Source: an uncultured Chloracidobacterium sp.
GTDB taxonomy: Bacteria; Acidobacteriota; Blastocatellia; Pyrinomonadales; Pyrinomonadaceae
Direction: 5' to 3'
DNA: 64,000 bases
Assembly (NCBI GenBank): GCA_936914845.1
Contig: CAKZGE010000005.1
Location: 62,001-126,000, forward strand
Of the stretch, positions 25,303 through 34,620 are shown in pieces (within the stretch, counting starts at the first letter, position 1; every line of letters begins with the position of its first letter). The notes under the pieces were generated by a model. That model was not told where the DNA came from and did not search any database. It saw only the letters and a program-made list of their open reading frames with translations. The position numbers were made by a program, and so were the translations under genes.

Positions 25303-28086
25303 ATGAAATTCAAATCAATTATAGGTGTGGCCATGGTGCTGACGATGATATTCTCCGCCGTGGCGGCCTTTGCCCAGAAGAGCGGCGAAAAATTGCCCGC
25401 CATCAAATATAAAGAATTTACGCTTAAAAATGGCCTTCGCGTGATCTTTCACGAAGACCGTACAACACCGGTTGTTGCGGTAAATGTTTTCTATCACGTG
25501 GGTTCAAAGAATGAAGAGGTCGGCCGAACGGGGTTTGCCCATCTTTTCGAGCATATGATGTTTCAGGGCTCGAAGAACTATATGAGCGATTACCTGAGCG
25601 CGATCGATGATATGGGCGGCAACGTCAATGGTACTACCAACCAGGACCGAACGTACTATTACGAGGTGGTGCCGTCGAATTTTCTTGAACGGACGCTGTA
25701 TCTTGAAGCCGACCGAATGGGCAATCTGCTGGAAGCAATGACGCAGGATAAGCTCGACAATCAACGCGATGTCGTCAAGAACGAACGCCGCCTGCGGGTG
25801 GACAACCAGCCCTATGGTACGGCCTTTGAAAATATCGGTTCGCTGATGTACCCGAAGGGGCATCCGTACAGTTGGTCTGTGATCGGTTCAATGGAAGATC
25901 TTTCGGCCGCGACGATGGACGACGTTAAATCGTTCTTTCGTACGTATTATGCCCCGAACAATGCTGTTCTTGTGCTTTCCGGCAGCTTTGACGAAAAACA
26001 GGCGCGCGGCTGGATCGAAAAATATTTCGGCCCGGTAACAAAAGGCGGAGACATCAAACGCCCGAACCCGCCGCAGCCAAAGCTGGAAGCAGAGATCCGC
26101 AAAACGGTCGAGGACACCGTTCCGTTCCCGCGCCTGTATCTGGTGTGGCACAGCGTACCGCAATATACGCCGGATGAAGCCGCGCTTGACACGCTGGCAG
26201 CCATTTTGACATCCGGACGCGGCTCTCGCATGCAAAGCAATTTGAATTACGGCAAAGAATTGGTCAGCTCAATTTTTGCGAGCAATTCGACAAGCGAGAT
26301 CGCCGGCACCTTTGGCGTTACGGCGACCGCCCGGCCGGGCAAAACGCTGGATGAGATCGAAAAAGAGATCGATCTGGAGATAGAGAAGATAAAAAGCGAA
26401 CCACCGACCGCCGAAGAGATGTCGCGAGCGTTAAATGGCCGCGAATCGAGCTTTATCTACAGCTTGCAGTCTGTCCTCGGCAAAGGTTCACAGCTGAGCA
26501 GCTACGCCGGGTATCTAGGAAAGCCGGCATATTTTCAAGATGATCTGGCCCGATATCAAAAGGTAACGCCGGCGGATGTTCAACGTGTTGCGAAGCAATA
26601 TCTGACGAAAGACCGCTTGGCTCTTAGCTATGTGCCGAGCAAGGCGGCCATCACGCGCCGCAATGCCGAAACCGACAAACCGGCAACGACCAAGGCTAAA
26701 GAGATCGATCCGGCATTGGTGCAAAAGCAAAAAGAAATGCTGCCGAAAGCAGGCCCGGCCGTAAAATTTGCGCTTCCGGCGATCGAAAAAACAAAGCTCA
26801 GCAACGGGTTGAATGTTTGGGTTATCAAGAACAACGAATTGCCGATCGTATCGATGAATTTGGTGTTCAATTCGGGTACGTCGCTGGACCCGGCAGAAAA
26901 ATTCGGCGTTGCTTCGTGGACGGCATCGATGCTTAACCAAGGAACGGAAAGCCGAACAGCGGTCGATATTGCTAATCAGCTGCAAAATATCGGTGCATCG
27001 GTTTCGGCCAATTCGGGTTGGGATTCGAGCAATGTTTCTTTGCTGACGCTGACGAAAAATTTGGATCAGGCTTTGGCGATCTATTCGGACGTGGTGCAGA
27101 ACCCGAACTTTCCGGATTCGGAGATCGAAAGTATGCGTCGCCGGTCGCTGATCGGCCTGACCCAGCGGCGTTCGCAGCCGGCAGCCGTGCTCAATTCTGC
27201 GTTCAATAAGGTGCTGTACGGCGACCAGATGTACGGACGCGACACGACCGAAGCATCGCTCAAGGCGATCAAACGAGAAGATCTGATCAAATTTCACGAT
27301 GCAAACTACACTCCAAATAACGCTACGCTGATCGTTGCCGGCGATGTGGACGTAAAGGCTGTGGTGCCGCATCTGGAAAAGGCATTTTCCGGCTGGAAAG
27401 CGGGCAAAACGGTAGAAATGTCATCTTCCGCACAGACGATGTCGGCAAAACCGGGCATTTACATAGTGGACCAACCCGGTGCTGCTCAATCGAACATTGC
27501 GGTGGGCGTGGTCGGGATCGAGCGAAGCAACCCGGATTATTATGCTGTCGATATCATGAATTCGATACTCGGCGGCGGTTCCTCCGGACGCCTTTTCAAA
27601 AATCTTCGCGAAGATAAAGGTTACACTTATGGAGCGTATAGCTCGTTTTCAACTCGCCGCGGCGCCGGGCCATTCCGGGCGGGCGGAGCGTTTCAAACCG
27701 GTTCGACGAAAGAATCGGTTGCCGAATTGATCAAGGAGATCGGAGGTATGAGGGGCGACATCCCGGTTACCGAACACGATCTGGAGATCAGTAAAACGGC
27801 CGCCGTCAATGGATACCCGCAAGGGTTTGAGACGGTCGGACAGGTTTCCGGAAAGGTGGCCGAATTGGTCACATACGGATTGCCGGACAGCTACTTTAAT
27901 GATTACCTCACTAAGGTAAATGCCGTTTCTCTCGAAGACGTTAAGCGGGTCGCGAATAAGTATCTGGATCCGTCCAAAATGGCGATCGTCGTCGTCGGGG
28001 ACCGAAGTGTCATCGAACCCGGATTGAAGGAGCTGGGCTATTCGATCACCGTTATCGATGCTGACGGAAATGTCGTTAGCAAATAG
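25303..28086 (+). CDS. Two-domain M16 zinc peptidase, secreted
   Basis: 927 aa, signal peptide about 1-24 (ending A-F-A-Q). The N-terminal half carries the inverted zinc motif H80-L-F-E83-H84 and the downstream glutamate in the region N-E-R-R; this is the catalytic M16 half (about residues 35-470). The second half (about 500-915) repeats the fold with L-N-V-W-V-I-K-N-N-E-L-P-I-V and G-G-G-S-S-G-R-L-F-K-N-L-R but lacks HxxEH, as in family M16 proteins where the second half is structural. A periplasmic peptide-degrading role is likely. AGAGGGA precedes the ATG. Confidence 0.92.
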   Translation: MKFKSIIGVAMVLTMIFSAVAAFAQKSGEKLPAIKYKEFTLKNGLRVIFHEDRTTPVVAVNVFYHVGSKNEEVGRTGFAHLFEHMMFQGSKNYMSDYLSAIDDMGGNVNGTTNQDRTYYYEVVPSNFLERTLYLEADRMGNLLEAMTQDKLDNQRDVVKNERRLRVDNQPYGTAFENIGSLMYPKGHPYSWSVIGSMEDLSAATMDDVKSFFRTYYAPNNAVLVLSGSFDEKQARGWIEKYFGPVTKGGDIKRPNPPQPKLEAEIRKTVEDTVPFPRLYLVWHSVPQYTPDEAALDTLAAILTSGRGSRMQSNLNYGKELVSSIFASNSTSEIAGTFGVTATARPGKTLDEIEKEIDLEIEKIKSEPPTAEEMSRALNGRESSFIYSLQSVLGKGSQLSSYAGYLGKPAYFQDDLARYQKVTPADVQRVAKQYLTKDRLALSYVPSKAAITRRNAETDKPATTKAKEIDPALVQKQKEMLPKAGPAVKFALPAIEKTKLSNGLNVWVIKNNELPIVSMNLVFNSGTSLDPAEKFGVASWTASMLNQGTESRTAVDIANQLQNIGASVSANSGWDSSNVSLLTLTKNLDQALAIYSDVVQNPNFPDSEIESMRRRSLIGLTQRRSQPAAVLNSAFNKVLYGDQMYGRDTTEASLKAIKREDLIKFHDANYTPNNATLIVAGDVDVKAVVPHLEKAFSGWKAGKTVEMSSSAQTMSAKPGIYIVDQPGAAQSNIAVGVVGIERSNPDYYAVDIMNSILGGGSSGRLFKNLREDKGYTYGAYSSFSTRRGAGPFRAGGAFQTGSTKESVAELIKEIGGMRGDIPVTEHDLEISKTAAVNGYPQGFETVGQVSGKVAELVTYGLPDSYFNDYLTKVNAVSLEDVKRVANKYLDPSKMAIVVVGDRSVIEPGLKELGYSITVIDADGNVVSK

Positions 28087-28107
28087 ATAGGCCGGTAATT
28101 TTACACA

Positions 28108-28141
28108 GGCAAGGCAGGGCCCGTGAGGCCTTGCCTTTTTT
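28108..28141 (+). terminator. Terminator after the M16 gene
   Basis: GGCAAGGC (28108-28115) pairs with GCCTTGCC (28128-28135), followed by six T residues. It lies 10 bases before the topoisomerase IB start. Confidence 0.85.
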
Positions 28142-28151
28142 GTTTTGATCT

Positions 28152-29201
28152 ATGGCAAAACAGCGATCGGAAAAATTGGATACGACAGCGGCGAAGTTGT
28201 GTATTGAACGAGGAAGACGTTGCCGATGGCATATGCGCAAAGGCACCATGCGGTCGGGTTTTAGGTACACCGATCATACCGGAAAGGCGATCATCGATAA
28301 CGACACGCTGGAACGGATCCGTTCGCTGGTAATACCGCCGGCGTGGAAGATGGTGCGGATCGCAGTTTCGCCGCGAACCAGCATTCAGGCCGTCGGCATG
28401 GATACGACCGGCCGCGTGCAGTATATCTACGAAGCCGCATTTGCCGAAAGACAGCAGAAAAAGAAATTTGAGCGCATCGAAGAAGTTGGCCGCTATCTGC
28501 CCGCACTGCGCCGCAGGACCAACAAAGACATCCTGCTTAAAGGTGCCCCGCGGGAAAAAGTGCTGGCTGTGATGATGCGGTTGATCAATGAACTTTATAT
28601 TCGCACAGGGACGGACAAAAGTGCCGAGACCTACAAAACATTTGGTATAACGACATTGCGAAATAAGCACCTAAAGATAGAACGCGGCGGCAAATTGATT
28701 TTTGATTTTGTCGGCAAAAGCCACATCAAACATCGCAAGGTGCTAGTAGATGAAAAGTTGGCGGCAATATTGAAAGAGCTGAAGCAATTGAAAGGAGGAA
28801 AACTCTTCAAATATTTGGACGAAAACGGCAAGATCCATCCCATCAAGCCGGCGGATGTAAATGCATACATCAAGGAAGCAACAGCAGACCAATTTACGTC
28901 GAAAGATCTGCGCACCTGGGGAGCGACGCTATTGGCCGCCGAAGAGCTTGCCGAGATCGGCGTCGGCGAATCGGAGACAGATGTGAAAAGGAATGTCGTA
29001 AAAGCCGTGAAAAAGGTCGCCGAAGACCTCGGCAACACTCCGGCCGTTTGCCGCGGCTCGTACATTCATCCAAAGGTGATAAAGGCTTATGAGAACGGCG
29101 TGACGCTAGACGCTTTCAGGCCGCGGAAAATGCGGCGGATCGGCAACATTCAGGCTGAATACGAAAAAGAAGAGAAAGCCTTGTTAAAGCTATTGAAGTG
29201 A
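28152..29201 (+). CDS. DNA topoisomerase IB, poxvirus-type
   Basis: 349 aa. Relaxes supercoils through a 3'-phosphotyrosyl intermediate. Seen: N-terminal domain with F-R-Y-T-D...D-T-L-E-R-I-R-S-L-V-I-P-P-A-W, central R-L-I-N-E-L-Y-I-R-T-G-T-D-K-S-A-E-T-Y, T-F-G-I-T-T-L-R-N-K-H, K-S-H-I-K-H, K-D-L-R-T-W-G-A-T, and catalytic Y304 in R-G-S-Y-I-H-P. Length and motif order match bacterial homologues of vaccinia topoisomerase. This short form is common in soil bacteria and is usually acquired horizontally. Sits between two terminators, so transcribed alone. Confidence 0.93.
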   Translation: MAKQRSEKLDTTAAKLCIERGRRCRWHMRKGTMRSGFRYTDHTGKAIIDNDTLERIRSLVIPPAWKMVRIAVSPRTSIQAVGMDTTGRVQYIYEAAFAERQQKKKFERIEEVGRYLPALRRRTNKDILLKGAPREKVLAVMMRLINELYIRTGTDKSAETYKTFGITTLRNKHLKIERGGKLIFDFVGKSHIKHRKVLVDEKLAAILKELKQLKGGKLFKYLDENGKIHPIKPADVNAYIKEATADQFTSKDLRTWGATLLAAEELAEIGVGESETDVKRNVVKAVKKVAEDLGNTPAVCRGSYIHPKVIKAYENGVTLDAFRPRKMRRIGNIQAEYEKEEKALLKLLK

Positions 29202-29206
29202 CAATA

Positions 29207-29239
29207 GAAAAAAGCCGGACAACACGACGGATGTCCGGC
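29207..29239 (-). terminator. Terminator shared by topoisomerase IB and the DUF3857 operon
   Basis: GCCGGACA (29214-29221) pairs with TGTCCGGC (29232-29239). On the minus strand the hairpin is followed by six T residues (complement of 29208-29213), making a good terminator for the DUF3857 genes; on the plus strand the T-run is weaker (CTTTAT). Confidence 0.75.
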
Positions 29240-29245
29240 ACTTTA

Positions 29246-31222
29246 TCATTTTCGCATTAGGACAACGGGTGTTTGTTCGGCGTCTGCCATTCTGGCAAAA
29301 AAGCTGCGGACCTCACCATATTTATCCACCGGAATGGTCGAACGGTCCGTTTTCAGCGCTCGGATGTAAACCAGCTTGTGGTCCTTTACCTCATATTTTG
29401 CCGAATAGGTTCCGAAACTTGATGTAATATCCACCGCGTCCGGCATTTCATCAACCTCGAATCCTGTCGGGAGGTCGAATACTACTTTTTCATAGAACGA
29501 AGTGGCATCCAGCAAGATCGGGTGAGTGCGGTCTTTGTCGCCAAGATTCAGATAGTTTGAGCGGGAGACGACGGCGGGTTTGAATACCAACAGACGATTT
29601 TGCATCAATTGGGCATAGGCAGGCACAGTGAATTCGAGATCGATATCAAATTCGCGGTCGGCATGCCGGTCGTCGGCGGTCAGCTTATCGAGCCTTGCGG
29701 AACTGGCATTGCGGGCCAGCCAGCTTTCCATCGTTTTGCTGAAATCAGCAGCTGAAAGGGAACGGTACATGCCGCGGAGTCCTGTTGAAGGCTGGCCGGT
29801 GGTGCGCTCTTTGATGCTGCCCTTTAAAGCTCCGGTTTCCGACAGCGTTACAGAGGTTTCACGCTTCCACGCGTTGAAATCAGGCGGGGTGACCGGCATT
29901 TGGATCAATCCGCCCTGCTTTTCGGAGATCAGCATAGCGTAACTGCCCTGCAGATGGTCCGGCAGGTCGCCGACCGCGGTGTATGGGTCGGTTGCGTCGA
30001 ATATCATCAGTCTTCCGAACGAAGGATGGTCGATGACGGTCGGCGTGACCGTTTCCGGCGATACCTTGACCGCCAAGATCGCGTGATTGAATTGGCTCGG
30101 AGATGCCCATTCTTTGCGAACAAAGGTCGGATCGCCCGAATAGATCGCCAGCGGATATGATTCGATCTTTAGCGTACGGAGCAACGCCCGCATCAGGTTG
30201 GCTTTGTCCTTGCAATCGCCGTAACCGCGGTTAAGAACTAGGTTGGAAGGCCGCGGACGCAGCCCGTTGCCGTAGCCGACACCGATATCTATGGAAATGT
30301 ACTGGAGATTTTGCACGTAGGAGCCGATGGCTCTGATCTTGTCGAGCTCCGTTTTCGCATTTGCGGTCAATTCGCGGGCCTTGATCGCCACGGCGTCGTC
30401 AACAACCACCGCCGGTTCGTACAAACCCGCGGTCCATGTGGCGGCTTCGTTCCAATCCGAAAAGGTGCGGCCCGTGCTTTTGCCATCCGGCGGCAGATAA
30501 TTGACGGCAATGCGTGGTGCGATATTGACGAAAGAAGGGCTAAGCGGTTCACGCGGTATGGGCGGCAGGTCGCGCAATTCCCAGGTGTATGTCGAGCCGT
30601 TGATCTGCGGTTTGACGTCTTCGCGATTGAATGTAACGGAAGACGCCGTCCAACCCGCCGGAAGGCTCAACGAATAACGGGACACAAGTGTGGGCAGGTC
30701 GTCTTGAAACACCCATTTGTCCTGATAGAACAATGGCTTGTCCTCCGTCGTGGCCGTATAACCGAAAACATATCCCGTATCTACGTCGCCCGAGGCATCT
30801 ATTATCTTAATGCGGCCCTCATCATAGATGTCGTCAGTGTCGGAAATGCGGTCAATGGTGTCTTTTTTACCGTAAGTCTTGACCGCTCCGGACGGCGGCA
30901 GCGTCCACGCCTCCATATTCGTGACCTTGCTGAAATTTGAAAGGTAAAATGCAACGGCCGAGGCTTCGCGTCTGCCCTCACGGTTCAAAATGCGGACGGC
31001 ATAACGCTCCACTGTGATCAATTTACCGGAACTATCGAGCGAGATCGACTGCTCACGCAGCAGAACGACCGCATTGACCTTTTTATCGTATGCCTTCGGA
31101 GTAACGGAGGCGGCCTGACGCAGCCACGCCGGGGCGTCATCGCCGGCAATGGCAGCAACAGAAAAGGTGGCGGTCAAAATTGCGAGCACGGCCGCAGATC
31201 TTAATTTTAGGAGAAATTTCAT
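29246..31222 (-). CDS. Exported DUF3857/transglutaminase-like protein (A)
   Basis: 658 aa, signal peptide about 1-26. N-terminal DUF3857-type domain (about 50-270: V-V-L-L-R-E-Q-S-I-S-L, R-Y-A-V-R-I-L-N-R-E-G-R, G-Y-V-F-G-Y-T), then a transglutaminase-like fold (about 285-420) with L-N-R-G-Y-G-D-C-K-D-K-A-N-L-M, where the Cys of G-D-C-K-D-K is the candidate nucleophile, and H-A-I-L-A-V...F-D-A-T-D-P-Y-T supplying His and Asp. A beta-rich DUF3858-like C-terminal domain follows. The G-Y-G-D-C-K-D motif is intact, so an active peptidase/transglutaminase is possible. Starts 13 bases downstream of the stop of the paralogue. Confidence 0.85.
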   Translation of the reverse strand: MKFLLKLRSAAVLAILTATFSVAAIAGDDAPAWLRQAASVTPKAYDKKVNAVVLLREQSISLDSSGKLITVERYAVRILNREGRREASAVAFYLSNFSKVTNMEAWTLPPSGAVKTYGKKDTIDRISDTDDIYDEGRIKIIDASGDVDTGYVFGYTATTEDKPLFYQDKWVFQDDLPTLVSRYSLSLPAGWTASSVTFNREDVKPQINGSTYTWELRDLPPIPREPLSPSFVNIAPRIAVNYLPPDGKSTGRTFSDWNEAATWTAGLYEPAVVVDDAVAIKARELTANAKTELDKIRAIGSYVQNLQYISIDIGVGYGNGLRPRPSNLVLNRGYGDCKDKANLMRALLRTLKIESYPLAIYSGDPTFVRKEWASPSQFNHAILAVKVSPETVTPTVIDHPSFGRLMIFDATDPYTAVGDLPDHLQGSYAMLISEKQGGLIQMPVTPPDFNAWKRETSVTLSETGALKGSIKERTTGQPSTGLRGMYRSLSAADFSKTMESWLARNASSARLDKLTADDRHADREFDIDLEFTVPAYAQLMQNRLLVFKPAVVSRSNYLNLGDKDRTHPILLDATSFYEKVVFDLPTGFEVDEMPDAVDITSSFGTYSAKYEVKDHKLVYIRALKTDRSTIPVDKYGEVRSFFARMADAEQTPVVLMRK

Positions 31223-31234
31223 CGGATCAACTCT

Positions 31235-33244
31235 CTATTTTTGTTTAACGGTCAGCGAATGGGTATCGGTTTTGTGAAACTCGTCGAACATAGATTTCAA
31301 TATCGGATAGCTTTGGACCGGGAACAGAAGGTTTCCACCGCCGCCGAAAAAGAAATTGCGGCGATAGACGATTTCCTTGCCATCTTTGGTGACGCCGATA
31401 TTGACCTCCAGTTTGCTTATCTTTTGCGGGTCGCCAACCCCCTGCGGAGCGTCTGCATTGTCAAGAGCAAACCCTTCCGGCAGCGCGATCTGGACAACGT
31501 CGGTTTCAGACCACGGATAGGAAAAGAGCACATCGTATTTGCGTTGCGTGTTTGTAAAAACCGGGGTTGAACCGAATTCGAAAAATCCCGGCTGAAAGAA
31601 GATGCGTTTTCCGGTTTTTTGGCCGTAGCCGGGTATTTTGATGGAATAGGTTTGGACGAGCGGTTTAGCCGGGTCCAAAAGGTTGGTCACACTGACGTTT
31701 GAGATCTCAGCGGTCGAATACCGGGCTTTAAGAGATTCTTTCAGATCCTCTTCGAGCTTGGCGGTCGTTTCGTCGTAATTTTGGGTCCGGTAATATATCG
31801 CCGGATGACCGGTGATCTCTATTGCCACCTTGCCCTGCAGCGTTCCATCTTCAAGCAGTTCAAATTTCGCATTGCGTTTGGTGTTCGATCTGGTTTGATC
31901 GGCAAGCGGTGTCTGTCGCCAAAAATAATTCTTTTCGCCGGCGATCAGTGACCAATTGCCTTCTTCGTACCAAGCCAGCATGCCGTACGGAACGAATTTG
32001 GAGCCCGGATCGAGAAACTTGAAATCGTCACCGATCTTAACGGCGATCGCTCCGGTGTGGAGATGGCTTTCGACGGTCATTTCCGGCTGAAATAAGATGT
32101 CTTTTTTATCGGGGATCAAGGCAATGTTAATTTCGAAACCGGCCGCATTTGCCAATGCTCCGAAGAGGAAATCGATATACATTGCCGAACCTTGGCCTCG
32201 TTTCAAAACGTCGCCGATGCTCTTTACAGGCGGCAATTTGCGGCGGTCTTCGTCGGTAAGTGTCGGGTCGTAAGACGTATTTTTGATCTCGTTCTGGCAA
32301 AAGGCGTAGATCTTGCGCAATTTGGCGTCCGGGTCGGTCAAACCCGCGGTCAGCTCTTCGGCCTTTGTACGAATATCTTTATCGCTTTTGGTAATGAATT
32401 TAAGCAAAGGCAGTCTTTCACTGCTTACGCCGCCCCAATAAGATTTCGGGTCGCTGGGGTTTTTCACGGTGTAGGTATAACCCATTGACGTTGCCCCGAC
32501 GATCTCAAATTGCGTGCTGGTCAACAACATCCACGGACGCACCGTGTCCTGCGGCGGCATCCGGGGTTCTTCGCGAAAAGCCGGAACATTGGTTCGGGTC
32601 GCTATCCAATAGCCGTTGGAATCTTTGGTGAATTTTGCGTCGTTGAAATTGTAGCTTTGATATTTCGGTTCTTTCGAATTGTAGGGCTTGTAATAATACG
32701 AAAGCCTTTGAACCGGAATATCGCGCTGAAATGGGAGTTTTGAGCCGGATGCTCCGCCGTCTTCGTAAGATTCTTTGTAGCGGTATTCGACGATAACGCC
32801 CGGTTCGATATTCGGCACGGCAAAAGATTTCGCCTTGACCTTGACCCCACCGGCCTTTATGATCTCGCGTTCAAAGATGTCGGCCTTTCCGATCTCAACG
32901 ATGGACCCATCGGGCTTGACCACACGAGCCTCAAGGTCTTTGATCTTAAGGCCTTTGTAATAGGGAATGTCCATTTTACTGTATTTTTCGCGGCCGAGTT
33001 CGGTAAAGATCTTGACGCGGACATAATGGCGGCGCGTAAAGCCTTCGGAGGAACTATCGTCGATGCGAACTTCCCATAAAAGAGCTTCGGCATCGGCATT
33101 TGGTTCAACGCCGGAGGTTTTTGCTGCCAGCTGTTCCGGTGGGATCGGACGCCATTCTTTGTCCTGAGCGAAAATAGAAGCCGAAAAAAACAGACACGAA
33201 AGCATCAGCATAAAATGCAGCCTGATGCGCGAGAGATTTCTCAT
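31235..33244 (-). CDS. Exported DUF3857/transglutaminase-like protein (B)
   Basis: 669 aa, signal peptide about 1-27 (ending S-I-F-A-Q). DUF3857-like N-terminal region with R-R-H-Y-V-R-V-K-I-F-T-E-L-G-R, then a transglutaminase-like core. Where protein A has G-D-C-K-D-K, this one has R-G-Q-G-S-A-M-Y-I-D-F-L at the equivalent place, so the catalytic Cys is lost; F-L-D-P-G-S-K-F-V-P-Y-G follows at the Asp position. It is therefore probably a non-catalytic paralogue. ATG at 33244 with GAGGTC upstream; the longer open frame to 33352 has no family support. Likely cotranscribed with A. Confidence 0.82.
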   Translation of the reverse strand: MRNLSRIRLHFMLMLSCLFFSASIFAQDKEWRPIPPEQLAAKTSGVEPNADAEALLWEVRIDDSSSEGFTRRHYVRVKIFTELGREKYSKMDIPYYKGLKIKDLEARVVKPDGSIVEIGKADIFEREIIKAGGVKVKAKSFAVPNIEPGVIVEYRYKESYEDGGASGSKLPFQRDIPVQRLSYYYKPYNSKEPKYQSYNFNDAKFTKDSNGYWIATRTNVPAFREEPRMPPQDTVRPWMLLTSTQFEIVGATSMGYTYTVKNPSDPKSYWGGVSSERLPLLKFITKSDKDIRTKAEELTAGLTDPDAKLRKIYAFCQNEIKNTSYDPTLTDEDRRKLPPVKSIGDVLKRGQGSAMYIDFLFGALANAAGFEINIALIPDKKDILFQPEMTVESHLHTGAIAVKIGDDFKFLDPGSKFVPYGMLAWYEEGNWSLIAGEKNYFWRQTPLADQTRSNTKRNAKFELLEDGTLQGKVAIEITGHPAIYYRTQNYDETTAKLEEDLKESLKARYSTAEISNVSVTNLLDPAKPLVQTYSIKIPGYGQKTGKRIFFQPGFFEFGSTPVFTNTQRKYDVLFSYPWSETDVVQIALPEGFALDNADAPQGVGDPQKISKLEVNIGVTKDGKEIVYRRNFFFGGGGNLLFPVQSYPILKSMFDEFHKTDTHSLTVKQK

Positions 33245-33417
33245 AAATAGACCTCGGTTTAGAAAATTACGGCAATCAGCCGAGTTGTTTTGTGGTTTTT
33301 GAAAACGGATTCGCCTATAGGGTGGCAATATCAGATCTCTATTAGTCGCCAAATATAATCGAAACCGGCCGGAAAAGCAAATTATAGACCCGCCGATAAG
33401 GAAGATGGCGACGAATA

Positions 33418-33426
33418 TGGTATAAT
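33418..33426 (+). promoter_or_regulatory. Extended -10 promoter of the aldolase gene
   Basis: TGGTATAAT is a consensus extended -10 element (TGnTATAAT), 52 bases before the start codon. No -35 consensus is seen, as usual for extended -10 promoters. Confidence 0.6.
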
Positions 33427-33478
33427 CGCGGTCAAAATTCGCAATTATAAAACTATCTATTTTTTAGGAGACCTTTAA

Positions 33479-34555
33479 ATGCCGATCGGATTCAGCAAAA
33501 TTCAAGAGCTGCTGGGAACAGACGCCGAACCACTGTTGGGATATACAGCAAACGCTATTAACAAAGAACATCTTCACTTACCGGGCGGGGATTTTATCGA
33601 CCGCGTATGGCTGGATTCGGACCGCAGCCCGGCGGTGCTTCGCAGTTTGCAAACGCTTTTTGACAATGGCCGTTTGCGCGGCAGCGGATATCTTTCGATA
33701 TTACCGGTCGATCAGGGTATTGAACATTCGGCCGGTGCCAGCTTTGCACCGAATCCGGCGTATTTCGACCCGGAAAATATCGTTAAGCTGGCCGTGGAGG
33801 GCGGCTGCAACGCGGTCGCTTCAACTTTTGGCGTGCTCGGAGCCGTTGCCCGTAAATATGCTCACAAGATACCGTTCATCGTAAAGATCAATCACAATGA
33901 ATTGCTGACATATCCGAATCGCTTTGACCAAGTAATGTTCGGCAATATCGATGAGGCTCGAAATATGGGTGCGGTGGCGGTCGGTGCCACGATCTATTTT
34001 GGTTCAGATGAATCGACACGGCAGATCGTTGAGGTGTCAGAAGCATTTGCTTATGCTCACGAACTTGGTCTGGCGACCATTCTGTGGTGCTACCTGCGGA
34101 ACCCGAGATTTAAAGGTGCCGAAGGCGATATGCACACCGCAGCGGACCTGACCGGACAGGCAAACCACCTCGGGGTTACGATACAAGCAGACATCATTAA
34201 GCAAAAGCTTCCGGAACGCAACGGCGGCTACAACATGCTCAATGTGGAAAGCAGCTATGGTAAGACCAATCCGAAGATCTATACCGAATTGACGACCGAT
34301 AATCCGATCGATCTTGTCCGCTATCAGGTTGCCAATTGCTATATGGGACGGTGCGGACTGATCAATTCAGGCGGCGAATCAAAAGGCGAAAGCGATCTGG
34401 CGGACGCCGTTCGAACAGCCGTTATCAACAAACGCGGCGGCGGCATGGGGTTGATATCCGGCCGCAAAGCATTTCAGCGTCCGATGAATGAAGGAGCAGC
34501 CCTGCTAAATGCGATCCAAGATGTTTATCTGGACGAACAAGTGACCGTGGCATAA
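33479..34555 (+). CDS. Class I fructose-bisphosphate aldolase, DhnA/archaeal type
   Basis: 358 aa. Interconverts fructose 1,6-bisphosphate with DHAP and glyceraldehyde 3-phosphate through a Schiff base. Seen: [12 protein letters not shown] (DhnA-type start of the barrel), [59 protein letters not shown] and [12 protein letters not shown]. These fit the COG1830 family rather than the vertebrate class I aldolase. Which Lys forms the Schiff base is not assigned with confidence. AGGAGA lies upstream of the ATG. Confidence 0.92.
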   Translation: MPIGFSKIQELLGTDAEPLLGYTANAINKEHLHLPGGDFIDRVWLDSDRSPAVLRSLQTLFDNGRLRGSGYLSILPVDQGIEHSAGASFAPNPAYFDPENIVKLAVEGGCNAVASTFGVLGAVARKYAHKIPFIVKINHNELLTYPNRFDQVMFGNIDEARNMGAVAVGATIYFGSDESTRQIVEVSEAFAYAHELGLATILWCYLRNPRFKGAEGDMHTAADLTGQANHLGVTIQADIIKQKLPERNGGYNMLNVESSYGKTNPKIYTELTTDNPIDLVRYQVANCYMGRCGLINSGGESKGESDLADAVRTAVINKRGGGMGLISGRKAFQRPMNEGAALLNAIQDVYLDEQVTVA

Positions 34556-34620
34556 CAACGCGGACATTTTTGTATTAGAATGGTCGGGGGCAAAGCTTCC
34601 GGCCTTTCTTTTTCTCTGTT

